In this document: positions 1 to 8,404 of the stretch, piece by piece
Numbering within the stretch: the stretch's first letter is position 1
How the letters are laid out: each line of letters starts with the position of its first letter
Notes under the pieces: model-generated
What the model was told of the DNA's origin: nothing
The model's database searches: none
The model's input: only the letters and a program-made list of their open reading frames with translations
Assembly (NCBI GenBank): GCA_001596135.1
Contig: CP014773.1
Location: 5,394,001 to 5,458,000 of the forward strand
DNA: 64,000 nucleotides
From: Mucilaginibacter sp. PAMC 26640
GTDB lineage: Bacteria; Bacteroidota; Bacteroidia; Sphingobacteriales; Sphingobacteriaceae
Direction of reading: 5' to 3'
Made by a program: the position numbers and the translations under genes

Positions 1-25
1 CATACTGTCAGCCAAGGACAGATAT

Positions 26-238
26 ATGAAAAGAATTAGTGAAATTAATCTTTCTTTAAACAAAGTTGACATAGAATCAAAATCAGGTAAAAAAGAATCT
101 ATTAAAATGAAAAATTGGATAGGTCAACTAAATAACAAAATTACTTATCTAGATTTTATTCTTACAGGCTTCGGAAAGACAACTGATGAACTAAAAAATA
201 GCCTGAATAGTTCTTTAGCAATTACAGATACCTTTTAA
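26..238 (+). CDS. Small hypothetical protein, first gene of a coupled trio
   Basis: A 70-residue, Lys/Asn-rich protein that I do not recognise, with no membrane segment. Its stop codon lies one base before the next ATG, and that gene in turn overlaps the regulator gene, so the three look like one operon. The window begins only 25 bases upstream, so the promoter and any earlier gene are not visible. The coupling to two better-supported ORFs is the main reason to accept it. Confidence 0.5.
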   Translation: MKRISEINLSLNKVDIESKSGKKESIKMKNWIGQLNNKITYLDFILTGFGKTTDELKNSLNSSLAITDTF

Positions 239-239
239 T

Positions 240-659
240 ATGCCAACCGACAAACAAATAGCGGCCCAGATAGCGAAAGCATCCGTCCCGATAAAACAAA
301 ATCTAGTACACCATATTACTGATACGGCAATGCACTTGCTTCATGATAGCTACTTAACACATACCAATCTATGGCCTAAAAATGGAATTCATGCAGGATG
401 GGGGATTGGGTGCAGTAAGAAGGATCGAATCTATATTGGAGTAAACGCATATGGGTGGAATCAAAATCCTATAATTGGTCGCTTAGGAATCAATATTGGA
501 AATACTGGGGTTAGGCGGAAGGCAGCCCAAGTTAAACACCTGGAAATACTTTTAGACTATGCATATATTAACGACGTCTTTTTTGAAGACGAATTCAGGA
601 ATGTAAATTGGTTTGATCACCCAATTTGGTTCAAATTTACCTATAACACAGAAAAATAA
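240..659 (+). CDS. Hypothetical protein, second gene of the XRE operon
   Basis: A 139-residue soluble protein of unknown function, rich in Trp, Tyr, Gly and Asn, with a His-rich N-terminal third (HHITDTAMHLLHD). No signal peptide or known motif is seen. Its TAA overlaps the next gene's ATG (TAATG), indicating translational coupling to the XRE regulator. Paired small proteins of this kind beside a repressor are common at the edges of mobile elements, but no function can be assigned. Confidence 0.6.
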   Translation: MPTDKQIAAQIAKASVPIKQNLVHHITDTAMHLLHDSYLTHTNLWPKNGIHAGWGIGCSKKDRIYIGVNAYGWNQNPIIGRLGINIGNTGVRRKAAQVKHLEILLDYAYINDVFFEDEFRNVNWFDHPIWFKFTYNTEK

Positions 660-1063
660 TGGAAGAGCTATACGATATAAAGGCCGCTAGCAGATTTGTT
701 TCTTTTAGAAAGGAATACATAAGCCCTAGCCAAAACAAGGCAGCGGCAATACTTCAAATAAACCAGGGCACGCTTTCCAAAATGGAGCGAGGTATGCTAA
801 AGATCCCTTTCGATCTGGTTTCAAGACTTGCAAAGGAATATCATTTAAACACTGAGTGGCTAGCCAAAGGCACCGGGGGCAAGCTTGATAAAAACCCGCC
901 AAAGCAAAAGCTGTTGACCGATATCAACGCGCTAAATGCAGAGATGGAAAACTTAAAAAAAGCCATCAAGATTATGGAACTTAACCAAAGCCATCTGATG
1001 AAAATAATTGAGCGCCAGGACAAGGTTTTGGAGCGCCTACAGAAAGAATTTGATAATAAATAG
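659..1063 (+). CDS. XRE-family HTH regulator with C-terminal coiled coil
   Basis: A 134-residue DNA-binding protein. Residues about 12-70 form a helix-turn-helix (QNKAAAILQINQGTLSKMERG is the HTH core) followed by a DLVSRLAKEYHLNTEWLAKG segment typical of Cro/C1-type repressors. Residues about 85-134 are a Leu/Lys/Glu-rich coiled coil, probably for oligomerisation. The start overlaps the upstream stop. It probably autoregulates this operon or controls a neighbouring mobile element lying to the left of the window; that role is inferred. Confidence 0.85.
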   Translation: MEELYDIKAASRFVSFRKEYISPSQNKAAAILQINQGTLSKMERGMLKIPFDLVSRLAKEYHLNTEWLAKGTGGKLDKNPPKQKLLTDINALNAEMENLKKAIKIMELNQSHLMKIIERQDKVLERLQKEFDNK

Positions 1064-1081
1064 ACACCCATCTGACACCGT

Positions 1082-1116
1082 TCTATAAATCAGCCTTAAA
1101 TAGACTGATTTATAGA
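1082..1116. terminator. Perfect 12-bp inverted repeat, probable terminator
   Basis: TCTATAAATCAG at 1082-1093 pairs perfectly with CTGATTTATAGA at 1105-1116 across an 11-base loop. It lies between the XRE gene and the convergent tRNA-Gln, where a bidirectional terminator would be expected. There is no good T-run on either side, so it could instead be a recombination or regulator site. Confidence 0.4.
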
Positions 1117-1134
1117 GGCTTATAAAATACACTG

Positions 1135-1205
1135 TTTTCCTGAATGGATTCGAACCACTACTAGCAGAGTCAGAGTCTGAGGTGCTACCGTTACACTACA
1201 GGAAA
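1135..1205 (-). tRNA. tRNA-Gln (CTG anticodon)
   Basis: On the minus strand the acceptor stem TTTCCTG/CAGGAAA pairs perfectly. The D-arm is a 3-bp GTG/CAC stem, the anticodon loop CTCTGAC gives anticodon CTG, and the T-arm has the TTCGAAT loop. Length is 71 nt and CCA is not encoded. The first anticodon-stem pair (T-C) is mismatched. The 3' end faces left, towards the small XRE operon. Confidence 0.9.
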
Positions 1206-1377
1206 GTTCCGGCTACAGCTTTTAGCTGCGGGTACAAAAGTAACAAAATTTACAAATTTAATTTAATCCGTTTTACAAACCTTTCCGGGCATGGCACCAG
1301 TAACGATGAGGGTGAATTCAATTTAGGTATGCACACAGGTTACCGTTTCAATTCAATGTATTATATTCGCCATACTG

Positions 1378-2349
1378 ATGAAAAATAACATTTGCCTCCT
1401 TTATAAAACATCCGGTTTACTCTTCGTGATGTTGTTATTAGTCGCTTTTAGCGCCTGTAACAGCAGTACCAAAAAATCGAAAGAATATCATAATATCCAA
1501 AGCGATGAATCTGTTAAGCCCTCCTTCATGCCGGTAAAGGGCGTCCGGTATACCGAGATCCGCCGCAGCTTTAAAAATGGCGTTGCTTTTAATAACGATG
1601 GTTACCAGCTGGAACCAGAATGGCATCTTTCTTTCCTGTCGGATGATTCGGTGAATATTTATAACCCTAAACGCAAAATGTTTGTAAATGCACCGGTACT
1701 GTTTGATCATGATTCACTTTTTAATGTGGCCTGGTCCTGGCTGCGCTTGCGTAAGCTGAGCCGCGACAGTATCATTTTCCAGGTGATGAAAGTTGAAGGC
1801 CGGGAACTTACGCGTGATAAATCGGTAGTTTTCATGACACTGTATGCCGACGACTATATCAAAAACAAGCTCCATACCGATGCTGCGACGCTAATGAAAC
1901 CGCGACGGGCAGATACCCTGTTCATTCAAAACAAAGTAAACCAGGCCAATAAAGATACCTCAAAAGCTTTTTCGGCACGGCAACCCGCTGTATTAACCAG
2001 CAAAACAAAATTGCTTACGTTACAGCAGATCAGCAGCGTTGCTGATGATGATAAACGGGAGGGCCTCAACCAGGATTACATGCTGCCCGAATATAATATC
2101 ACCATCAAAAAAGCATATGACGATTTTAACTACTCATTTTCGGTTAGGATAGATGCCGATGGCAGTATGCACTTCCTCCGGTCGGTTACCTTTTTGTACG
2201 AAGAGTTTAGAGCCCGGTATAATAAAGCGATGAAGGGCATTGTAGATGGGTACTTTAAAGCTTACCTTGATGTGAAACCAGGCACAACCCTCGGTATTCC
2301 GCACTCCAGCTTTATTATTGTAAACGTAAGCGGGACGAAGAAGGGGTAA
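1378..2349 (+). CDS. Predicted lipoprotein of unknown function
   Basis: A 323-residue protein with an N-terminal hydrophobic stretch ending in a lipobox (LVAFSAC, Cys at about residue 27), so it is probably lipid-anchored in the envelope. The rest is a soluble, mixed-charge domain without motifs I recognise; a region around residues 200-230 is polar and looks like a linker. It stands alone between tRNA-Gln and a tandem repeat array. A function cannot be assigned. Confidence 0.85.
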   Translation: MKNNICLLYKTSGLLFVMLLLVAFSACNSSTKKSKEYHNIQSDESVKPSFMPVKGVRYTEIRRSFKNGVAFNNDGYQLEPEWHLSFLSDDSVNIYNPKRKMFVNAPVLFDHDSLFNVAWSWLRLRKLSRDSIIFQVMKVEGRELTRDKSVVFMTLYADDYIKNKLHTDAATLMKPRRADTLFIQNKVNQANKDTSKAFSARQPAVLTSKTKLLTLQQISSVADDDKREGLNQDYMLPEYNITIKKAYDDFNYSFSVRIDADGSMHFLRSVTFLYEEFRARYNKAMKGIVDGYFKAYLDVKPGTTLGIPHSSFIIVNVSGTKKG

Positions 2350-2500
2350 TTATAACCCGAAAAAAGAGGAGTAGAATTTAAAGTGATTTTCCAAATGTTC
2401 AGCGCGACCCTATTATAATATTTTCAATCTACCGCTTAATCCCAAACCCTTTTGGTTATTACTTAGCAATACTTCAACGCTATTACATAGGTCTATTCAA

Positions 2501-2754
2501 GCATACGGGAGACGCAAAATATTGCGTCTCTACGGATCGTCAAATAATTTACCTGCATACGGGAGACGCAAAATATTGCGTCTCTACGGATCGTCGAATA
2601 ATTTAACTGCATACGGGAATCGCAAAATATTGCGCCTCTACGGATCGTCGAATAATTTACCTGCATCCGGGAGATGCAAAATATTGCGTCTCTACGGATC
2701 GTCAAATAATTTAACTGCATACGGGAGACGCAAAATATTGCGCCTCTACGGATA
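2501..2754. repeat. 54-bp tandem repeat array, about 4.7 copies
   Basis: Units start at 2501, 2555, 2609, 2663 and 2717 with an exact 54-bp period. Each unit begins GCATACGGGA and contains an imperfect palindrome whose best form is GAGACGCA-AAATAT-TGCGTCTC, followed by TACGGATCGTC and an AATAATTTA spacer. Units 3-5 carry substitutions in the palindrome arms, mostly uncompensated. Because 54 is divisible by three, both strands show long artefactual reading frames. The array lies between the ends of two convergent genes. Confidence 0.97.
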
Positions 2755-2770
2755 ATCAAACACCTCGTCA

Positions 2771-4945
2771 TTAAATATTCCACCAATAGGTCCACTTTAC
2801 AGTCAGCTGCCTGTTCTTAACCATAAACGGTGAAGGGATGGCATTATCTCCATAAACAATAAAGAAATCTGATGCCGGTCGGTAGCGCCACTGCAGGCGG
2901 GTGTTGATATTCATATTACGGGCCTGCTCGTTATACTGTACAAAGGTGGTAAAGTACAGGTTATTGGTAAAGGTCACATCAGCCCGGGGGCCAATCAGCC
3001 AAAATCTGTTGCGTCCGTAAGGCTGTGGCAGGTGCAGATCGTTATAGGTAAGGTTCACTGTTAAATTCACATAAGGCTGAAAGCGATAGCCTATCTGCCC
3101 TGTTAAGCCCAGCCTTGTCCCATCATCATAATAGCCGCCATATGCGGCCTCAAACAAATAAGTCAGCACGCTTTGCGGTTTAGAGGCGAATTGTACATCA
3201 CCGGTATTCCAATGGTTTTTAAAGCCTAACGGCAACAAAGCTTTACCTGTGTTGGTAGGATCAAACGGCCTTAACAGTTTCACGTAGGTATCCAGACCCG
3301 AAAAGGTGAGCACACTGCGGTTGCGAAAAGTAATGATATAGCTAAAGATGCTCTCATTATCAGTTCGTTTATACTGCTCATCAAAAAAGTAAGTGGAGGA
3401 GAATTGTACACCATGGCTCAGCACCGAACCTGCCTTAGGAAAAAAGTTATGCAGGATCAGCGGACTCAGCTTGTTATACCCTACCCTCGGTACATAACCC
3501 ACCTCTGCATTATAATTATGGCCAACATACTGCTGTTGCAGGTACAGCGTCCAGTATTTACTGAGGTATTGCAGGTTTGCCGCCTGTACATAATCGTGCC
3601 CGGTAAGGCCCGGAGAAAAAGATTTTAGTCCGAGGAATTTGCCGGTCCATAAGTTGTTGGATGATGCCAGGTTATACTCCAGGCCAATGTTTCGGTTATA
3701 CCCCGGTGCTGCATTGCCCGCGTTAGGCGCACTGCCCGTTGCATCTTTATTAATAAACATAATGCCGATGTTTGATCTGGAGAACACCCGCCTTTGCAGC
3801 GTAACCACACCAAAATTTTGCCCCGGCAAGTTGCTGGTGCCCGATTGGCCGGTTTGCACATCCATTACCCCTACCCGCCAGTTCTTATCTATTTTCCCAG
3901 TCATCCGCGTGCCAAAACGGATAGGTGCATTTAAGCCGATCCTCCGTGAAAAGAAAGGGCGGATATCGGCATAACCGAAGTTGGCAAACAAGTCGCCATT
4001 CTCTAAAAAGAACTGCCGTTTCTCTGGAAAAAAAAGTTCGTAACGGTTGAGGTTGATCACCTGCTGATCCACATCCACCTGCGAAAAGTCGGGATTAACG
4101 GTTAAATCCAGATTGAGCGATGAGGTGAGGGCCACCTTTACATCGCCGCCTATAGCCTTTCGCCAGGCAGTTGGCGTTTTATTCTGATAGTCTTTTGTGA
4201 TACCACCCAGCACATACGGGATGATGGAGACATTGCTGCTGGCAACAGGCGGCTCTTCATCCCAAACCAGTGTGCCGGAATAAGCAAGCGAGGCCGTAGG
4301 AAATTGCCTTGGTACGGGTGCCCAGCTGGATTTTTCGGTTGTCTTCAGGTCGTTGCGGCTAAAGTTGATCCCCCACTCGCGAATCCCTTTTTTATAACGA
4401 ATACTTTTGAAGGGAATAGCTGCTTCAAACACATAGCGGTTGGGGTAATTGCGAACCACGGACGTCCATTTATTATCCCAGCTCAAATCCACCTTACCAC
4501 CTTCGTACATCGTGCCGTCCCATTGGGCACCTGCTGCATTTGCACCGAAGCTAAAGCCATCGGTACGGGCATCAAAGGGATCCATAAACAGCAGGAAGTT
4601 ATCGTTCTTTACAAAGCTAAAATCGCGCTTTAGGGATTCCACCATATTTTGGCCGGGCAGGCCGTTGTAGCAAATGGCAATCAGATAGAGATTATTGCTA
4701 TCATAACTCATCCGCACCACGGTGCGCACTTTGGCATAGCTGGTATCCATCGGGAACACCATATAAAAACTGGCGGCCGAATCGGTGCGCTGCCATTCGG
4801 CATCATCTGCTATCCCATCTATTTTAATTGGCGTAAGCGCCCGCTTGATATGATATTGGTAAGCTGCGTTCTTTTTTTGTGCCGAGGCCCAATGGCCAAG
4901 CACGCAAAAGCAAAGCAGCAGCAAGGTGAGTTTTACTGTTGGCAA
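2771..4945 (-). CDS. DUF5916 outer-membrane protein with CBM9-like N-terminus
   Basis: A 724-residue secreted protein. Residues 1-22 are a signal peptide (ending WASAQ). Residues about 35-220 resemble a carbohydrate-binding family 9-like beta-sandwich (PIKIDGIADDAEW is the family signature near its start). The remainder matches the DUF5916 beta-rich module, with aromatic strands and a terminal aromatic strand (WTYWWNI) suggesting an outer-membrane barrel. The DFSQVDVDQQVINLNRYELF block is characteristic of the family. Such proteins are common in Bacteroidota; ligand and role are not established. Confidence 0.9.
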   Translation of the reverse strand: MPTVKLTLLLLCFCVLGHWASAQKKNAAYQYHIKRALTPIKIDGIADDAEWQRTDSAASFYMVFPMDTSYAKVRTVVRMSYDSNNLYLIAICYNGLPGQNMVESLKRDFSFVKNDNFLLFMDPFDARTDGFSFGANAAGAQWDGTMYEGGKVDLSWDNKWTSVVRNYPNRYVFEAAIPFKSIRYKKGIREWGINFSRNDLKTTEKSSWAPVPRQFPTASLAYSGTLVWDEEPPVASSNVSIIPYVLGGITKDYQNKTPTAWRKAIGGDVKVALTSSLNLDLTVNPDFSQVDVDQQVINLNRYELFFPEKRQFFLENGDLFANFGYADIRPFFSRRIGLNAPIRFGTRMTGKIDKNWRVGVMDVQTGQSGTSNLPGQNFGVVTLQRRVFSRSNIGIMFINKDATGSAPNAGNAAPGYNRNIGLEYNLASSNNLWTGKFLGLKSFSPGLTGHDYVQAANLQYLSKYWTLYLQQQYVGHNYNAEVGYVPRVGYNKLSPLILHNFFPKAGSVLSHGVQFSSTYFFDEQYKRTDNESIFSYIITFRNRSVLTFSGLDTYVKLLRPFDPTNTGKALLPLGFKNHWNTGDVQFASKPQSVLTYLFEAAYGGYYDDGTRLGLTGQIGYRFQPYVNLTVNLTYNDLHLPQPYGRNRFWLIGPRADVTFTNNLYFTTFVQYNEQARNMNINTRLQWRYRPASDFFIVYGDNAIPSPFMVKNRQLTVKWTYWWNI

Positions 4946-5037
4946 AGTATGAGATGCTGTAATTTAGTTGACGGGGTATCTGCAACAATAATATAAATAT
5001 TATGGCAGATAATGATGAATTAATATGGGATGAGTTT

Positions 5038-5142
5038 ACTCACCCCGACATCGCTATCGCTCGTCACCCCTGTCTACTTTGTAGAGAGGGGAAGAATTAT
5101 GCTACCCTCTCTTTGCGTAGCGAGAGGGGGCAGGGGGTGAGT
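5038..5142. repeat. REP/MITE-like palindromic element
   Basis: A 105-bp element bounded by ACTCACCCC (5038-5046) and its exact complement GGGGTGAGT (5134-5142). Inside are two hairpins: an 11-bp CCCCT-TCTAC/GTAGA-AGGGG stem with one mismatch, and CCCTCTC/GAGAGGG. It lies just upstream of the methyltransferase start and creates a spurious N-terminal extension of that reading frame. Similar dispersed palindromes occur in Sphingobacteriaceae genomes (recollection, not tested here). Confidence 0.85.
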
Positions 5143-5178
5143 ATACGCTGGTTGCGAATCTTTCCCTACATTTATCCC

Positions 5179-5838
5179 ATGGAAAACAACCTGCAGCAGC
5201 TATATGGCCATATAGATATTTACCTGTTCGACCAGTTACTAAAAGGCCGGTTCAACGATTGTAAAAAGGTACTGGATGCGGGTTGCGGCGGCGGGCGTAA
5301 CCTGGTCTATTTCCTGCAAAACGGGTTCGACGTATTCGGCATCGACCCCAACCCGGATGCCGTTGCTGCTGCGCAAGCGCTAGCCAACGAATTAGCACCA
5401 GGCAAACCTGCAACTAATTTTATCACTTGCAGTGCAGAAAACATGCCTTTTGAAGATGCAGCTTTCGATCTGGTGATCTGCAACGCGGTACTACACTTCG
5501 CAAACGACAGTAATCACTTTGATGCCATGCTGCGGGGCATGTGGCGGGTACTGAAACCTGGTGGCTATTTTTTTGCCCGGCTCGCATCAGATATCGGCAT
5601 TGAAAGTTTAGTGATCCCATTAGGCAACAGCCGTTACGTGCTACCCGATGGAACGGAGTGGTTCCTGGTAAACGAACAAATTTTAATGGAATATACCGGA
5701 GACCTGAACGGCGAATTATACGAGCCGATAAAAACCACCAATGTGCAGAATATGAGATGTATGACCACCTGGTGTATGAGTAAGGGCACAACTCCTGCAG
5801 TTAAAGAGGCAGGGGCAATTGAAAAAAATGCTTTTTGA
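5179..5838 (+). CDS. Class I SAM-dependent methyltransferase
   Basis: A 219-residue soluble enzyme that transfers a methyl group from S-adenosylmethionine to an unknown acceptor. Motif I is VLDAGCGGGRNL, followed by the acidic strand-2 residue in VFGIDPNPDA; the later FDLVICNAVLHF and LKPGGYFFAR segments are also typical of the fold. The frame is open from 5002, but that first part runs through a palindromic repeat, so the ATG at 5179 (MENNLQQLYGHID) is the likely start. The substrate cannot be read from sequence. Confidence 0.85.
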   Translation: MENNLQQLYGHIDIYLFDQLLKGRFNDCKKVLDAGCGGGRNLVYFLQNGFDVFGIDPNPDAVAAAQALANELAPGKPATNFITCSAENMPFEDAAFDLVICNAVLHFANDSNHFDAMLRGMWRVLKPGGYFFARLASDIGIESLVIPLGNSRYVLPDGTEWFLVNEQILMEYTGDLNGELYEPIKTTNVQNMRCMTTWCMSKGTTPAVKEAGAIEKNAF

Positions 5839-5887
5839 TACCCCTCGATGTTACCAACGTCAATGCTTTACAAGCGGTTAACCTGGC

Positions 5888-6823
5888 TTATGCCTTCTTT
5901 AGCCCCGACAGATCACACTCCAGGTCTTTATCCCAATTGCCGGTGCTTGCCGCCGCGTTATAAGTGGACTGCATAAATTTCATCAAGGTTTCTTCGGGAT
6001 GATCTGATTGCTGCACCACTTCATACAGCAAAAAGTACTCACCCATCTCGCTGCTGTAAAACGCCTCCGCTGGCTGCACTTCCTGTTTGCTAAACGCTTC
6101 TGGTGTTGGGTAACAGTACGAATAGAACGCAGGCTGCGGAAAAGCCTCGCTGCCGGGCCAGAAGCCACAAGAGCTCACTTCGTGTGAGTAGGCTTCCTGC
6201 ATGACCTCTGCAGGAATATTGGGCGCTCCACCCGGGTGCTGAGGAGCCAGCTTGCCCGAAAACCGGGTGACAGCCAGGTCAAACGCGCCCCAAAAGAAAT
6301 GTACCGGACTGCACTTGCCCACAAACCCTGCCCTGAAATCAGTAAACACATTATGCACGCTTATCAATGCCTGCCAAAAATTATGAATAATATCCGCATC
6401 GTAATGGCATGGCGTGTGGTTTTCTGTAAAAGGTACAGCGGTTGGGAGTTCGTTAGGTACCGCGTAGATTTCCACTTCAATACCAGCTGCATCGAGGTTA
6501 TCCATCAATTGCGTATAAAACAGCGATATGGTTTCAGCCCCAAAAGGGAAGGATCTGTCATTACCCGTACTGGTGATGATATCCACCTGGTGCTTCCTGA
6601 AATTTAAATTAATCTCGAACACCCCACCCTCATAAGGTATGCTGCCGGTAGTTAAACCGGTGGCGCTTACATATAACGTTACCTGCCAGCTATGGTTGAT
6701 CCAAGGCATTTTTTTGAGGCGCACTTTGCCGATCATCTGCGTCCACAGGTGAACGGTGGCAATGCTGTCTTTAAGATAATGAAAATCAAGTTTCGGCCAG
6801 GCTTGGGTAGATGGATTGCGCAT
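5888..6823 (-). CDS. DUF5996 family protein
   Basis: A soluble protein of about 311 residues matching the DUF5996 family: WPKLDFHYLKDSIATVHLWTQ near the start, then GKVRLKKMPWINHSWQVTLY and a GLTTGSIPY strand. A C-terminal half rich in aromatic residues (HFFWGAFDLAVTRFSG) is also typical. The frame is open to an ATG at 6847, but the ATG at 6823 (MRNPSTQAWPKL) begins exactly where homologues normally start. The family has no established biochemical function. Confidence 0.85.
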   Translation of the reverse strand: MRNPSTQAWPKLDFHYLKDSIATVHLWTQMIGKVRLKKMPWINHSWQVTLYVSATGLTTGSIPYEGGVFEINLNFRKHQVDIITSTGNDRSFPFGAETISLFYTQLMDNLDAAGIEVEIYAVPNELPTAVPFTENHTPCHYDADIIHNFWQALISVHNVFTDFRAGFVGKCSPVHFFWGAFDLAVTRFSGKLAPQHPGGAPNIPAEVMQEAYSHEVSSCGFWPGSEAFPQPAFYSYCYPTPEAFSKQEVQPAEAFYSSEMGEYFLLYEVVQQSDHPEETLMKFMQSTYNAAASTGNWDKDLECDLSGLKKA

Positions 6824-7126
6824 ATGTAAATATACAAGCATTAACAATTGAAGAGTGTTTTACTGCAGATAAATTAATATAGAAAATGTATTCAACGTCG
6901 GAGGGATCGATACCGTTCAACCATCGCTTGCCGATCTTCGCAATAAGGAATTTATTAAACATCAAAAACATGCCTAAACGTGCCCGAGACCCGAAGTTTG
7001 CGGTTGGCAGTTTGCAGTAAACGAACGCCTCAAAGCGCTTTCCTGACCTTAAACCGTGTTCCGTCCCCTAAATGGGACGGCAATGAAGCTGCATTTCGCA
7101 CAAGATATATTATCTTCCAGACGCAA

Positions 7127-7160
7127 CAAAAAAAGCGACAGGCTCTCCAACCTGTCGCTT
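7127..7160 (-). terminator. Rho-independent terminator downstream of tRNA-Cys
   Basis: On the minus strand AAGCGACAGG and CCTGTCGCTT form a perfect 10-bp stem with an 8-base loop, followed directly by a run of T. It lies about 30 bases past the 3' end of tRNA-Cys and fits as its terminator. Confidence 0.85.
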
Positions 7161-7189
7161 CTGAAAACAAAAAATACACTTTAAAATGG

Positions 7190-7260
7190 ACGTCGCGGGT
7201 AGATTCGAACTACCGTATCAGGTTTTGCAGACCCACACCTATCCTCTCGGCCACGCGACT
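7190..7260 (-). tRNA. tRNA-Cys (GCA anticodon)
   Basis: The minus strand folds as a cloverleaf with anticodon loop CTGCAAA (anticodon GCA), T-arm GGTAG-TTCGAAT-CTACC, and acceptor stem AGTCGCG/CGCGACG. The outermost acceptor pair (A-G) is mismatched; the other six pair. Length is 71 nt and CCA is not encoded. It lies 15 bases downstream of the peroxiredoxin gene on the same strand and may be co-transcribed with it. Confidence 0.93.
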
Positions 7261-7275
7261 TTATTTAGCCCTTAC

Positions 7276-7911
7276 TTATTTATTAGGCTGTGGTGTTGTA
7301 CGTAAGTAGGGTTTAATCACCTTATGCCCCTTAGGGAACTTAGCCGCAATATCCTCTGTTTTGATAGACGGCAGCACTACTACATCTTCGCCATCTTTCC
7401 AGTCGGCCGGGGTAGCAACGCTGTGATAAGCGGTAAGCTGCAGCGAATCGATCACCCGCAAGATCTCCTGGAAGTTTCTGCCGGTAGATGCCGGATAGCT
7501 GATGATCAGTTTTATCTTTTTATCAGGGCCGATTATGAACAGCGAGCGAACAGTTGCCGTAAGCGATGCATTTGGATGGATCATGTCGTAGGCCTGGGAA
7601 ATTTCCCGGCTTTCATCACCAATAATAGGGAAGGTTACTTCAACGTTCTGTGTTTCGTTAATATCGCTGATCCATCCTTTGTGCGATTCTGCACTGTCTG
7701 TACTCAAAGCAATCACTTTCACGTTGCGTTTGTCGAACTCACTTTTCAATGATGCGGTTTTACCCAGCTCGGTTGTACACACAGGGGTATAATCTGCAGG
7801 GTGGGAAAACAGCACTCCCCAGCTATCGCCCAGGAAGTCGTAAAAATCAATTTCCCCTAATGATGTTTGTGCTTTAAAGTTTGGGGCGTCGTCGCCAAGT
7901 CGTAAGCTCAT
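7276..7911 (-). CDS. 1-Cys peroxiredoxin (Prx6 type)
   Basis: A 211-residue cytoplasmic thiol peroxidase that reduces hydrogen peroxide and organic peroxides. The active site is HPADYTPVCTTE, with peroxidatic Cys45, Thr42 and His37. Length and the C-terminal extension after the thioredoxin fold (ADWKDGEDVVVLPSIKTEDI) match the Prx6 subfamily; there is no second resolving Cys in the usual place. A SAM-I riboswitch followed by a terminator lies in its leader with no other gene between, so expression is probably tied to S-adenosylmethionine level. That link is unusual and inferred from position. Confidence 0.95.
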   Translation of the reverse strand: MSLRLGDDAPNFKAQTSLGEIDFYDFLGDSWGVLFSHPADYTPVCTTELGKTASLKSEFDKRNVKVIALSTDSAESHKGWISDINETQNVEVTFPIIGDESREISQAYDMIHPNASLTATVRSLFIIGPDKKIKLIISYPASTGRNFQEILRVIDSLQLTAYHSVATPADWKDGEDVVVLPSIKTEDIAAKFPKGHKVIKPYLRTTPQPNK

Positions 7912-8024
7912 AATGCTAATTTTTAGTGTTTTAATATGGTGAATAATGCAATAAATTTATGCAATTGAACACCTTGTATCAATAAAATTATCTGTAGAAA
8001 GTTGGCTGGCGCGGAGCCGGAAAG

Positions 8025-8052
8025 CTAAAAAAAGAGGTACTGAAGCAGCACC
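8025..8052 (-). terminator. Riboswitch expression-platform terminator
   Basis: On the minus strand GGTGCT and AGTACC form a short stem with a 5-base loop, followed by TC and seven T. It lies 20 bases after the SAM-I aptamer and before the peroxiredoxin gene, as expected for a riboswitch acting by premature termination. Confidence 0.8.
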
Positions 8053-8071
8053 TTATTTTCTTTTAAATCAG

Positions 8072-8181
8072 CTTATCTGTCTCCGTTTAGCGAAGCAGGA
8101 ATTAGCACCTTACACCAGGCGTGAAGCCGGTACAGGTTGCTAAGACATCATAGGGCCTTTCCCTCTGTCTTTCTGGATAAG
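8072..8181 (-). promoter_or_regulatory. SAM-I (S-box) riboswitch aptamer
   Basis: Reading the minus strand, the closing P1 helix is CTTATC...GATAAG. It is followed by the S-box core landmarks in order: CAGAAAGAC, GAGGGAAAGGCCCTATGA, GTCTTAGCAACC, then GGTGCTAATTCC and GGAGACAGATAAG. These match the conserved SAM-I consensus for position and spacing, including the AGAC/GTCT P2 pairing. The only downstream gene on this strand is the 1-Cys peroxiredoxin at 7911, not a methionine-biosynthesis gene. Confidence 0.95.
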
Positions 8182-8204
8182 TATTTTAAAGAACGATTAC
8201 CTCA

Positions 8205-8212
8205 CAAAAGTA
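8205..8212 (-). promoter_or_regulatory. Bacteroidota -7 box for the riboswitch transcript
   Basis: TACTTTTG on the minus strand matches the Bacteroidota -7 consensus TAnnTTTG exactly. It lies 23 bases before the first base of the aptamer, the right place for its promoter. No clear -33 TTTG is visible. Confidence 0.5.
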
Positions 8213-8404
8213 TAAATTAATTCTATAAATCCTATAGACTTTATAATATTTATTAAAGTTAAGAGGTAAATAATTGATTTACAGACGGAATAATTCGCAA
8301 ATTATCATCAATAATGATCTACAAACACAATTCCCTCAGGCACCTGCACAATGATGTAGTCTGATGCTTGGTTCTCTCGATTAAAGGATCACTTGGAGTC
8401 TCCC

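Noticed and set aside
1182..1388. 68-codon plus-strand frame
   Set aside because: It overlaps the tRNA-Gln gene and the start of the lipoprotein gene and has no protein-like character.
2501..2754. Possible CRISPR array
   Set aside because: The whole 54-bp unit repeats; there are no variable spacers and no cas genes.
2493..2795. Reading frames of 100 and 77 codons on opposite strands
   Set aside because: They are products of the 54-bp tandem repeat, whose period is divisible by three. The translations are merely repeated phrases.
5002..5178. Longer methyltransferase start
   Set aside because: The extra 59 codons translate a palindromic repeat, and the conserved domain begins after 5179.
6786..6971. 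61-codon minus-strand frame
   Set aside because: It overlaps the start of the DUF5996 gene in another frame and has no supporting feature.
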